Source: CAZJYI01 sp964550025
Lineage (GTDB): Bacteria; Verrucomicrobiota; Kiritimatiellia; UBA8416; CAYOBW01
Direction of reading: 5' to 3'
Length of the DNA stretch: 64,000 nucleotides
NCBI GenBank assembly: GCA_964550025.1
Contig: CAZJYI010000001.1
Span: 160,222-224,221 of the forward strand
A program made the translations under genes and the position numbers. Below, piece after piece: positions 8,785 to 17,600 of the stretch. Position 1 is the stretch's first letter; every line of letters begins with the position of its first letter. The notes beneath the pieces were generated by a model that had not been told where the DNA came from, made no database searches, and was given only the letters and a program-made list of their open reading frames with translations.

Positions 8785-9105
8785 TCTGTTGCCTCCGTGT
8801 TTTGGGCGCTTGGCGCCCCCCCAAGGGGTCGCGTCCGGCCAACTTGCCCCATACCGACGCCGTGAAGCAAGGATAATTGACGGTCAGTTGACGGATGGGG
8901 TTGCGATGGAGGGCCGGCGGCCCCGACGCGGCGGCGCGGGAGATTCTGCCGTCTGTGCAGGGTCTGTCCCCACCCGCTACCCACGCATCCCGACCACTCG
9001 CCACTTGACACCCGCCACACGACACTCGACACTTTTCCGCACAGAACCGCATATCGCGAATACCGGCCCGGCAGGGTCGCGGAGCGCCACGCTACGGAGG
9101 CACAC
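8785..9105. other. Intergenic region between adk and the dehydrogenase, no gene seen
   Basis: This divergent spacer should hold both promoters. Short open frames on the minus strand lack ribosome-binding sites and have no recognisable protein character. About 8985-9035 is low-complexity CACTCGCCACTTGACACC-like sequence, another degenerate intergenic repeat. Confidence 0.45.
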
Positions 9106-10689
9106 ATGGAAATCAGAGGTCTGTCCCTGGTCGGGAATGAAGACGGCGTCCCCACGGGAAACATCCACCATGCCGTCAACCCCGCAACCGGCGAGACATT
9201 GCCGGAAGCTTTTCACGCCTGTACGGCCGAGGAGGTGGACCGTGCCGCCGCACTGGCGGCAACGGCTTCTCACGGGTGCCGGCTCCTTGACGGAAAACGG
9301 CGGGCGGCATTCCTGCGCGCGGCAGCCGACGAGATCGACGCCATTCTGGGCGAGCTCAAGGTCCGGATGCCGCTGGAAACCGGCCTCCCCGAGCCCAGGG
9401 TAGCGGGCGAAGCCGCGCGAACCATGAACCAGTTGCGCCTTTTTGCCGAGCTGATCGAGGAAGGTTCGTGGGTGGATGCGCGCATCGATCACGGGGACCC
9501 CGCACGCGAACCGCTGCCGAAGCCGGACGTACGGTCAATGCTGCGGCCTTCGGGCCCGGTTGCCGTGTTCGGCGCCAGCAACTTCCCGCTGGCCTTCTCC
9601 GTGGCCGGCGGCGACACAGCTTCGGCACTCGCCGCGGGCTGTCCGGTCGTCGCCGTAGCGCATTCCGGTCATCCGGGCACGGCTGAACTGGTAGGCCGGG
9701 CCGTGCGCCGCGCCGCGCAGGCAACGAACATGCCGGAAGGCGTCTTTTCGCTGCTTCTCGGCCGCGGGAGAGAAGCCGGTATCGCGCTGGTCCGGCATCC
9801 CGCCATCCGGGGGGTCGGTTTCACCGGTTCGCGCAGCGGCGGACGGGCGCTGTCCGACGCAGCGGCAGCACGTCCGGAACCGATCCCCGTCTACGCCGAG
9901 ATGAGCAGTGTTAACCCGGTCTTCCTTTTCCCGGGCGCCTTGGCTGAGCATGCCGAGGCGATCGCCGGCGGGTTGTGCAAGTCCCTGAACCTGGGCGTGG
10001 GCCAGTTCTGCACAAACCCGGGACTTGTAGTCCTGCTAAAGGGCGAGCAGAGCGACGCATTCGCCGGGCGGTTTGCCGCCATCGCCGGGCAGACGGCACC
10101 GGCGACAATGCTGCGCGCATCGATCCACGGGGAATACGTGGCAGGGGTGGAGAAGAAACGGGCGCGGGACGATGTGCGTGAACTGACCGGGGCACCGCCC
10201 GAATCAGCACCCGGCGCGTGCAACGCTCTACCGGCTGTTTTCGTCACGGATGGGCAAACGTTCCTGGCGGACGAAGCCCTCTCGGAGGAGGTATTCGGGC
10301 CGTCCACGCTGCTGGTCATGGTCGACGGGATGGACGAGTTACTGCGCGTGGCAGCCGGGCTCGAGGGACAGCTCACCGCCACGGTCCATGCCACCGAGGG
10401 CGAGCTGGCGGGACTCGGCGAGCTGCTGGCATGCCTGGAAACGAGGGCGGGACGGGTCATCTGCAACCAGTTCCCCACCGGGGTCGAAGTCTGCCACGCC
10501 ATGGTGCACGGCGGTCCCTACCCCGCCACGTCGGACGGCCGTCACACTTCCGTGGGAACGGCCTCCATCGAGCGGTGGACCCGCCGTGTCTGCTGGCAGA
10601 ATGTGCCCGACGCGTCGCTCCCCGTGGAGCTGCAAGAGGCCAATCCGCTGGGCATCGCGCGACTGGTCGACGGAAAGAGGAGTCTGTAG
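9106..10689 (+). CDS. Aldehyde dehydrogenase, alpha-ketoglutarate-semialdehyde (2,5-dioxovalerate) dehydrogenase type
   Basis: A 527-residue NAD(P)-dependent aldehyde dehydrogenase. The general base is E265 in AEMSSVNPV and the nucleophile is C302 in GVGQFCTNPG. The Rossmann part shows PVAVFGASNFPLAFS and GVGFTGSRSGG. The SSVNP and QFCTNPG variants and the length match the ketoglutarate-semialdehyde dehydrogenase branch (KGSADH) rather than betaine or succinate-semialdehyde dehydrogenases. It would oxidise 2,5-dioxopentanoate to 2-oxoglutarate. The next gene, four bases downstream, encodes an FAH-family protein, fitting the dehydratase of the same pathway. The assignment to the subfamily is by motif and context. 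Confidence 0.87.
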   Translation: MEIRGLSLVGNEDGVPTGNIHHAVNPATGETLPEAFHACTAEEVDRAAALAATASHGCRLLDGKRRAAFLRAAADEIDAILGELKVRMPLETGLPEPRVAGEAARTMNQLRLFAELIEEGSWVDARIDHGDPAREPLPKPDVRSMLRPSGPVAVFGASNFPLAFSVAGGDTASALAAGCPVVAVAHSGHPGTAELVGRAVRRAAQATNMPEGVFSLLLGRGREAGIALVRHPAIRGVGFTGSRSGGRALSDAAAARPEPIPVYAEMSSVNPVFLFPGALAEHAEAIAGGLCKSLNLGVGQFCTNPGLVVLLKGEQSDAFAGRFAAIAGQTAPATMLRASIHGEYVAGVEKKRARDDVRELTGAPPESAPGACNALPAVFVTDGQTFLADEALSEEVFGPSTLLVMVDGMDELLRVAAGLEGQLTATVHATEGELAGLGELLACLETRAGRVICNQFPTGVEVCHAMVHGGPYPATSDGRHTSVGTASIERWTRRVCWQNVPDASLPVELQEANPLGIARLVDGKRSL

Positions 10690-10693
10690 TCGA

Positions 10694-11521
10694 ATGAAGG
10701 TATATCGAACACACTCCGGGGTTGTGGCACAGCACAACGGCGAATGGCGCCGGTTGGCGGTGGAGGATTGGGACGCCTGGTTTTCCCAGGATGGCCTGCG
10801 CGAAAGATCGCTCGCCCTGTTCGACGGCGGTTCCGCCGCGGCGGAACCGGGAGCCGACGAGCTGCTGCCGCCGATCGTGGGGCAGGAGCTGTGGGCGGCG
10901 GGGGTAACGTACTATCGGAGCCGGGCGGCGCGCATGGACGAGGCCAAAGACGCCGGCGGGGGTGATTTCTACGACCATGTCTACAATGCCGAACGTCCGG
11001 AGCTGTTTTTCAAGGCAGCCGGTTGGCGCGTGAGGGGGCCGGGGCAGCCGGTCAGGATTCGCCCCGACTCGACCTGGAACGTGCCCGAGCCGGAACTGAC
11101 GCTGGCGCTCTCCGCCAACGGGCGGATCAACGGCTACACGGTCGGCAACGACATGAGCTCACGCAGCATCGAGGGCGAGAACCCGCTCTACCTGCCGCAG
11201 GCCAAGACCTATGACGGGGCGGCCGCTCTGGGCCCCTGCCTCCTGCTTCCCGCCGAGCCCCTGCCGCCGCAGACGACGATCAGGCTGGCCATCGAGCGTA
11301 ACGGGAAGACCGTATTCGAGGGCGAAACGGCCCTGTCGGCCATGAAGCGCGCTCTTGAAGAACTGGCGGGCTACCTGTACCGCGAGCTCAGCTTCCCACG
11401 GGGCGCATTCCTGATGACCGGCACCGGCATCGTGCCCGATGACGATTTCACCCTCGCCCCCGGCGACACCGTCCACATCGACATCGAACACATCGGGCGG
11501 CTGAGCAATCCGGTGGAGTGA
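10694..11521 (+). CDS. Fumarylacetoacetate-hydrolase-family protein, probable 2-keto-3-deoxy-pentonate dehydratase
   Basis: This 275-residue protein has the FAH fold: WAAGVTYYRSR near the N-terminus, metal-site residues in EPELTLAL, then GNDMSSRSIEGENPLYLPQA, KTYDGAAALGP and a C-terminal FLMTGTGIVPDDDF before the last strands. FAH-family members act on 2-keto acids with a divalent metal. Next to a KGSADH-like dehydrogenase, the best guess is dehydration of a 2-keto-3-deoxy-pentonate to 2-oxoglutarate semialdehyde (nonphosphorylative arabinose, xylose or uronate route). Other FAH activities cannot be excluded. It starts four bases after the dehydrogenase stop, with AGGAG eleven bases before the ATG, so the two are one operon. 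Confidence 0.82.
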   Translation: MKVYRTHSGVVAQHNGEWRRLAVEDWDAWFSQDGLRERSLALFDGGSAAAEPGADELLPPIVGQELWAAGVTYYRSRAARMDEAKDAGGGDFYDHVYNAERPELFFKAAGWRVRGPGQPVRIRPDSTWNVPEPELTLALSANGRINGYTVGNDMSSRSIEGENPLYLPQAKTYDGAAALGPCLLLPAEPLPPQTTIRLAIERNGKTVFEGETALSAMKRALEELAGYLYRELSFPRGAFLMTGTGIVPDDDFTLAPGDTVHIDIEHIGRLSNPVE

Positions 11522-11620
11522 TGCCGTCCGCTCTCCGGTATCTATGAAAGGGCCAACGGCCCGGCACAGGCCAGCCCAGCCCGGCAGGGCTGGGGCAGTA
11601 GTGCACAGCAACATCATTCA

Positions 11621-11678
11621 AGGGCTGAAAGCCCGACACAAACCCCGGCGTGTGGATCTGTGTCGGGCTTTCAGCCCT
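11621..11678. repeat. Perfect 20-bp inverted repeat (GGGCTGAAAGCCC family)
   Basis: Arm AGGGCTGAAAGCCCGACACA at 11621-11640 is mirrored exactly at 11659-11678 with an 18-base loop. A related single arm sits at 63037-63056. It lies just 3' of the FAH gene, in the 293-base gap before the convergent peptidase gene. There is no T-run, so it is a dispersed palindrome rather than a classical terminator. The remaining gap (11522-11814) holds similar GC-rich repeat debris. Confidence 0.7.
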
Positions 11679-11814
11679 CAAATCCCTTTCTCCATCCTCG
11701 GTATCCCAGGGCTCGCCGCCCTGGGCTGGTTTGTCGCGGGCCTTCGGCCCTTGTGTCCGACGGGCAGACTATCCTCTCCCCGTGGACAGGTCTGAGAGAG
11801 CGGGTATCACCTGC

Positions 11815-13065
11815 CTACAGCTCCTCGAATCTCGCGAGAGCGGGTTCGAGCACCTTGCGCGTGTCCTGCATGATCTTCGTTCGCCAGGCCGGTGACGAGG
11901 GGTCGAACATTTCCTCGAATTCACGTTTCACCCTGGCCTCGTCGGCCGGAGAGGCGTACCCGTGATGAACGCCCTGGTTTTCCAGGACCATGTTGTGGAG
12001 CGACTTGATGGAACCCGTTAGCGTCTGGCTGTTGAGAGTGCCGTATTCAAATGTCATGGCCAGGTATGTGCCGTTGGTCATCAGTTTCCCCAGGAAACCG
12101 GAGTAGTCGCCCGACACCGTGTAGAAATCGCCTTCTCCACCCCAGTTGATGGTGTGGCCTTCGAATAAGCGCTCGGTCAGGGAGCGCACCGACGCGTCTT
12201 CCACCGGGTTGGGGAACAGGTGGAGGGTTCCGCGTTCGCCATAGCCCGTGTGGATGTCCACGGCCAGGACCACGGGGTACTCGTTGAGCACCCTGCCTGC
12301 TGTGCGGGCGATGGGCTCGAGCTGCGGCTCGAAGTCGCGCCCCCCGAAGAAGACGCCCCGGTCGAACTCGTACTGCCCCTGCACGACGGCCTGGCGGAGC
12401 TCGCCGAGCGAGGTCTGCGCGATCCGCATGAGCGTTCTGAGATGGAAGAAGAGGTTGGCCGCGGAGCGGGTGGCAACGGGTTCTGCCGGATTGATCAGCT
12501 CACGCACGGCCCGGTATCCCGGGTTGGGGGTCTCGAACAGTGAATGGTCGGAGTCGCAATTGCGGTTCAGGTCGACATTGTTCTCCGTCACGCGGCGCTT
12601 CCGCTTGAAGCCATAGGGGTTGACGGCGTGCAGCATCAGGACCCCCGTGGTGGCAACGAGGCGATCCGTGACGAACTCGTCGAGAACCATGCGTTGTACC
12701 GCACTTCCGGCGAAGCCCTCGACCCCGTGGACACCTGAGGAAAAGACGAGCAGGCGTTCCTTCGAGTCCTGGGCCGGGATGTAGAGCACGTCGATCGTCA
12801 GGTCATGTTCGGTCTTGCTCGCAACGGGAATGTGGGTGACGTCAACGTCTGCGAAAGTGCCTCGCCTTGCCTGCGCCATATCCCTGAAAGCGCTCCGCGA
12901 CGATTCGTACGAATCGCGAAAGTAGGCCACCGACGGGGGATGGACCTGAGTCGGCGGATCCGCAGGGCTGTAGCAATGATAGCGCCAGGTGCTCCATGCG
13001 ATGATGCCGACGAGAACGACCGTCACGGCGGCTGTTGCAGCCGCGATTCTGTGGGTGGTCCTCAT
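11815..13065 (-). CDS. Membrane-anchored M14-family zinc peptidase (DUF2817-like)
   Basis: A 416-residue protein with an N-terminal signal or anchor helix (IAAATAAVTVVLVGIIAW). The carboxypeptidase-like zinc site is visible: HxxE in SSGVHGVEGFAGS, then ENNVDLNRNC, the third ligand in AVDIHTGYGERG and the catalytic Glu in MTFEYGT. This pattern is that of the DUF2817 branch of M14 metallopeptidases. It probably cleaves peptides or amide bonds in the periplasm. The start is ambiguous: a GTG at 13104 adds 13 residues. I prefer the ATG at 13065, directly before the hydrophobic helix; neither has a strong Shine-Dalgarno. Confidence 0.82.
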   Translation of the reverse strand: MRTTHRIAAATAAVTVVLVGIIAWSTWRYHCYSPADPPTQVHPPSVAYFRDSYESSRSAFRDMAQARRGTFADVDVTHIPVASKTEHDLTIDVLYIPAQDSKERLLVFSSGVHGVEGFAGSAVQRMVLDEFVTDRLVATTGVLMLHAVNPYGFKRKRRVTENNVDLNRNCDSDHSLFETPNPGYRAVRELINPAEPVATRSAANLFFHLRTLMRIAQTSLGELRQAVVQGQYEFDRGVFFGGRDFEPQLEPIARTAGRVLNEYPVVLAVDIHTGYGERGTLHLFPNPVEDASVRSLTERLFEGHTINWGGEGDFYTVSGDYSGFLGKLMTNGTYLAMTFEYGTLNSQTLTGSIKSLHNMVLENQGVHHGYASPADEARVKREFEEMFDPSSPAWRTKIMQDTRKVLEPALARFEEL

Positions 13066-13197
13066 TCGCGAGGCCGTCAGACGAGAATGTCGCGGGATGA
13101 TCACGCTGCAATTGTGAACGCTGACTTCATAATTGCAACATAAACTGGAGTAACCGGCCGTTTGCGAGCATCCTATCCACAGATTCAGTTCGCGCGG

Positions 13198-13692
13198 CTA
13201 CTCGGCATGCCGAGTACTCCTGTACCCCCACCAGTCATGCTCCGGAAGCACCTTCATGCGGTCCACGTCGACGTACACGCTGAACGGGACGGGATTCGTG
13301 TCTCGCAAGCCGCAGAAGATGATCGGAGCCAGCGAGACATGGTTCGTGATGGGAGTTGGTGAGAATTGTACCCGCAAGTAGCGCAAATCCCCCTCGGTCT
13401 TTCCCGAGGCCTTCCGGTAATACCTGGCGTAGGGAAGTCGCCGGATCGTGAACGTCTCCCGCACCGACACGTCCGGCGTGCGAACCACGATATTGGTGCC
13501 GGCGGCGTCGACCTCGATCCGGATCTCGCCTTCCGCCAGCCGCCGCCGCTGATCGCTGCGCTTCCAGCAGTGCTCCTTGATCAACGGCTCAACCCGTGCG
13601 AGAAGGGTGTCGTCCGGCTCCCACGATTCCCAGTTGCCGGCAACGGCAATCACCACCAGAAGAAGCGAAGATATGACAGCCAGTCGATTCAT
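13198..13692 (-). CDS. Exported hypothetical protein
   Basis: A 164-residue protein with a clear signal sequence (MNRLAVISSLLLVVIAVAG), preceded by AGAGG six bases before the ATG. The mature part is a mostly beta domain (IRIEVDAAGTNIVVRTPD, then DLRYLRVQFSPTP and PVPFSVYVDVDRM). I recognise no family. It lies between the DUF2817 peptidase gene, on the same strand 132 bases downstream, and a repeat element upstream. Confidence 0.68.
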   Translation of the reverse strand: MNRLAVISSLLLVVIAVAGNWESWEPDDTLLARVEPLIKEHCWKRSDQRRRLAEGEIRIEVDAAGTNIVVRTPDVSVRETFTIRRLPYARYYRKASGKTEGDLRYLRVQFSPTPITNHVSLAPIIFCGLRDTNPVPFSVYVDVDRMKVLPEHDWWGYRSTRHAE

Positions 13693-13800
13693 GTGCAACC
13701 TCTCGCGTGTTCATCATTGTCACGCTTCTGACTGCTGCTCTCTTAGCCGGAACAGGTCACGTGCCGTGTCGGGTGCAAGCGAAGTAAGTCGGTGACGCAG

Positions 13801-13994
13801 GAATCCCCGCCCCTTGCGGGCGGGAAGGTTCAGGATGGAGAGCTAGTTGACAGTGCCGCTCCGGCCCTGAGCCCGCAGGGAACGAGTAGTGGAGCTCTGC
13901 TCGTTCGTCGTTCGAGTCGGGCTCACGAGAACGTGGCAACAACCGTACGTAGCGAACAAACCCGAAACTTCCCGCCCGCAAGGGGCGGGGATTC
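13801..13994. repeat. 194-bp element with perfect 27-bp terminal inverted repeats
   Basis: 13801-13827 (GAATCCCCGCCCC...) and 13968-13994 are exact reverse complements over 27 bases. Inside are nested stems: GAGCCCG at 13869-13875 with CGGGCTC at 13918-13924, and GAACGAG at 13880-13886 with CTCGTTC at 13900-13906. There is no open frame with a start signal. It fits a MITE-like or structured-RNA element in the gap between 13693 and 14149. The GAATCCCCGCCC...GGGCGGGAAG arm recalls ends of IS200/IS605-type elements, but that likeness is only by eye. Confidence 0.75.
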
Positions 13995-14149
13995 TCTTCT
14001 CTCTCGCCCCTACTATGGGGAACCACCCACTTTCGTCGCTTGCGCCCGTTGCAAGCCCTCTGCACGGGCTTCTCTGGACAGCGCCGTCTTCCTGCTGCTA
14101 ACCTGACGGCAAACACTTGAAAGTGCAACTAAGAGTGACAGGAGAACAG

Positions 14150-14569
14150 ATGAAGCGAATCCCGGCAATTCTAGCTTTGGCGCTGCTGGTCGCCGCCGGT
14201 TGCAGGCAGCAGCCCGTTTCCGCCACGGGGAACTCGATCCTGGTGCTCGCACCGTATCGACACGCAGGGACCTGGGTATTCGACGATCCCAGGCGCGGGC
14301 TCGAGCAGGAGCCGTTTGTGAACGGCATCCCCGAGATGATCGACAAGCTCGTCGCCGACATCCCCGACGCCGACAAGGGCTTCCGGCTCATCTTCTCCGC
14401 CCGGCCGTTTCCGGGCGCCACCCACCAGCTTCTGTGGCGGAGGGAGCAGGCCGGCGGCAACTGGTACTACTGCCCGCAGTTCGACGCGGAGGGCTGGCTG
14501 TGTCCGGCGCTTTTCAAGTTCTTCGGGGAGGCCCCCGGGGAAATGCACCTGAAAGCGGAAGCGAAGTGA
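14150..14569 (+). CDS. Lipoprotein, DUF6717-like
   Basis: A 139-residue protein with a lipoprotein signal (AILALALLVAAGC, lipobox Cys at about residue 17). GGAG lies five bases before the ATG. The mature domain (SILVLAPYRHAGTWVFDD, then GIPEMIDKLVADIPDADKGF and FSARPFPGATHQLLWRRE, ending GGNWYYCPQ...EGWLCPALF) matches my recollection of a small family common in PVC bacteria and others, DUF6717, of unknown function. It is probably anchored to a membrane facing the periplasm. The giant Kelch-type gene follows 49 bases later. Confidence 0.75.
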   Translation: MKRIPAILALALLVAAGCRQQPVSATGNSILVLAPYRHAGTWVFDDPRRGLEQEPFVNGIPEMIDKLVADIPDADKGFRLIFSARPFPGATHQLLWRREQAGGNWYYCPQFDAEGWLCPALFKFFGEAPGEMHLKAEAK

Positions 14570-14618
14570 TGGTGTGGCGGCGTTCCCTGCTTCAAGCGAA
14601 GGGAAGACGGCTCCGGGT

Positions 14619-17600
14619 ATGATAAAAGCAGGGAAACGCGGGTTGCTGACGGGAACGGCTTGCCTGTTGGGCTTTTCGGCCGCCATGGTGCCCGCGTATG
14701 CGGCGGCGGACGCCGAACGGACGATCAGGAACCTGCCGGTCTGCGGCTCCATCACGTGGCAGCAGGCATCGATGCCGCACATTGCACCCGGCCCGGAGGG
14801 CGGTATAAGCGGGATGTGTCCCGTTGTCCATGACGGCAAGATCTACGTGGCCGGCGGATTCATACCAGACGGTGACGGCAGCGGCGAACCGGGCGATCGT
14901 ACCTCAAAGTGGCTTCACGAGTATGACCCCGGAACGGGCGCATGGACGGCACTGACCGACATGCCTTTTCGCCGCGAGTATCACCGTTGCATTGCCGACG
15001 GGTCCACCATGTACCTGCTCGGCGGCGCCGCCCAACACCCCGACGGCTACCAGCCGTTTGCCACGGTTGTGGCGGCAGACCTGGGCTCGAACCCCGTGAC
15101 GTGGACGAGCGCAGGCACGCTGTCCGAGCCGATTACGCACATGGCCGTCGGCAAAGTCGGTCGCTACCTCGTGGTCGCCGGAGGCAACCACTACGATGCC
15201 GCTGTGGGCGGATACCACGAATCCACCGTTCGCGTTACGGTGAACGTGTTCGACACGGAGCAGCCGGCGGCGGGTTGGACGACGGCGGCGTCCATTCCCG
15301 GCGCCCCTCGCGGCTGGAGCGCGTTCGCGGCGTGCAACGGGAAGCTCTACGTTCTCGGCGGACTGACTTTTGCCGGCAACCAGTTCGTCGGCCTCGCCGA
15401 GACGCTCGCCTACGATCCCGCGGAGAACACATGGACGGAGTTGACTCCGCCACCGCTGCCGGTCTCCGGTTGGACGGCCGCCGTGTACCTGAGCCGATAC
15501 CTTGTTATCGTCGGTGGCGTGGCACGCCCCCCGGCAGAGAGCGCCGTCGCCGGAAGGACCGCGACCTCTGAGGTCTTCTGGAATCCGCACGTGATCGTGT
15601 ACGATACCGACCAGGACCGCTGGATGCGGATGGACGGCGAGATCATCGGCGGGCGAGACTACGGCGGGTATGTCAACGACAACGGTGTTGTTCTCGACGG
15701 TGACACGCTCTACGTCATCGGCGGCGAGGGCACGGACGGCAAACACACCGAATACCTGCGATACGGGAAGATCACCTTTGACGGGCCGCCGCCCCCGGAG
15801 ACGGTTGACATCGGTTCACGCCGGGAGCTGTTTGTCGACCATTTGCTGATAGAGTCCATGAGCAACGCCACGCACGTGCTGCAGACACCGACGGATGAAG
15901 GGGTGGCATTCCGTTTCGACCTGCCGTGGGAAGGAATGGCATCCGGATACGTGACCGTAATTCAGGACGGGGGGCTGTACCGCCTGTACTACCGCGGGCT
16001 GCCCACCGAGAACGTGGACGACTCGAGGACATGCTACGCGGAATCGACAAACGGCATCGACTGGGTACGTCCAAACCTGGGGTTGCACGAGGTCTATGGA
16101 TCAACCAGCAACAACGTGATTCTGACCGACGCGGCACGGCGCGACTCCTTTGCACCGTTTCTCGACGCCAATCCGGACGCACCGCCGGCGGAACGCTACA
16201 AGGCAACCGCTTCGGGAACGGGCAATCTGGCGGGGTACTCATCCCCGGACGGCATCCACTGGACCAATACGTACGGGACGATCATGTCGGGCTTCGAGTA
16301 CGACTCGCTCAACGTGGCCTTCTACTCGACGGCCGAGGGGCAGTACGTCTGCTATTTCCGGGATTGGGTGCCGAACTACTCCGGGACGAGACGCATTCGT
16401 CGGGCCGCGGGCGGCAGTTTCGCGGCGCTGACGGACGGGGGACTCATGGACTACCGCTACTACGACGGACAGTCGCATCCCTTTGAGCACCACTACGTCA
16501 ACGGCACGCATCCCTACCTGCGCGCGCCGCACCAGTACATCGCGCTCGCGGCCCGGTTCATCGACAACTCCACGGAGTCCGACGCGCTCTTCATGACGGC
16601 GCGCGCGGGCAGCCTGGTGTACGACCGCCTGTTCCCCGACCGGTATATAGACCCGGCCGACGAGATCGGCCCACAGGCGGCCCGCTCCAACTTCCCGGCC
16701 GAGAACTCCGTCCGAACCGGTCCCGCCGAGATGTCTTTCTATGTGGGCCACAACTACCGCTCGGTAAGCAACCATCTCCGTCGCTACTCACTACGCCTGG
16801 ATGGCTTTGTTGCACTGTCCGTCACCAACGGGGTCGGCGAGGTGCTGACCAAGCCATTGACGTTCGAGGGACAAAGGCTCCGGCTGAACTACAAGGCGCG
16901 AAGCAACGGCAACGTGCGCGTGGAGATCCGGGACATCAATGGCTCCCCCGTCGGCGGCCGCGCCCTGGCGGATGCCGTACCGCTGACGGGAGACGAGATT
17001 GACGGCGTGGTTTCGTGGAGCGGCGGCAACAGCGTTGCACCGCTGTCGGCAACGCCCGTCGTGCTGCGCTTCGTGATGGAGAATGCAGATCTCTTCGCCA
17101 TGCGCTTCGACAGCGTCATCTCGAACACGGCGCCGGTCGGCGTCACCCGAACAGGCGCCACACTGCGCGGCGGGCTGGCCGCCGGGCCGGCGACCGTGGG
17201 GGTGCGGTGGGGGCCTGCGCAGAGCGCAACCAACGGGACCTGGGCTGAGGACGTGGTGATCGGGTCGCGGCCAACCGGTCCGCTGGCATTCCCGGTCACG
17301 AACCTGACTGCCGATACGCGCTACGGCTATACATTCTACGTCTCCAATGCGCAGGAGACCATACCGGCCGTGCCCGCGGAGTTGTTCTCGACGGCCTTTG
17401 AGCCGTCGGATGCCCCTTCCGGTCTGACCGCCGTCGCGGATGCGGCTGAGATGCGAATCGCGCTAACCTGGCAGGACAATTCGGACTCGCAAACCGGCTT
17501 TCGGCTGGAAAGGTCGGAGAACGGCAGCGATTGGGTGCTGGACGGGTTTGCGGCCGCGAACGCCACCGGCGCGCTCAGCATCAAACTGAAGCCGGCGACC

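Noticed and set aside
13869..13924. tRNA-like fold (7-bp end stem, TTCGAGTC loop)
   Set aside because: Only 56 bases long, no D-arm or anticodon arm; it is the inner stem of the palindromic element.
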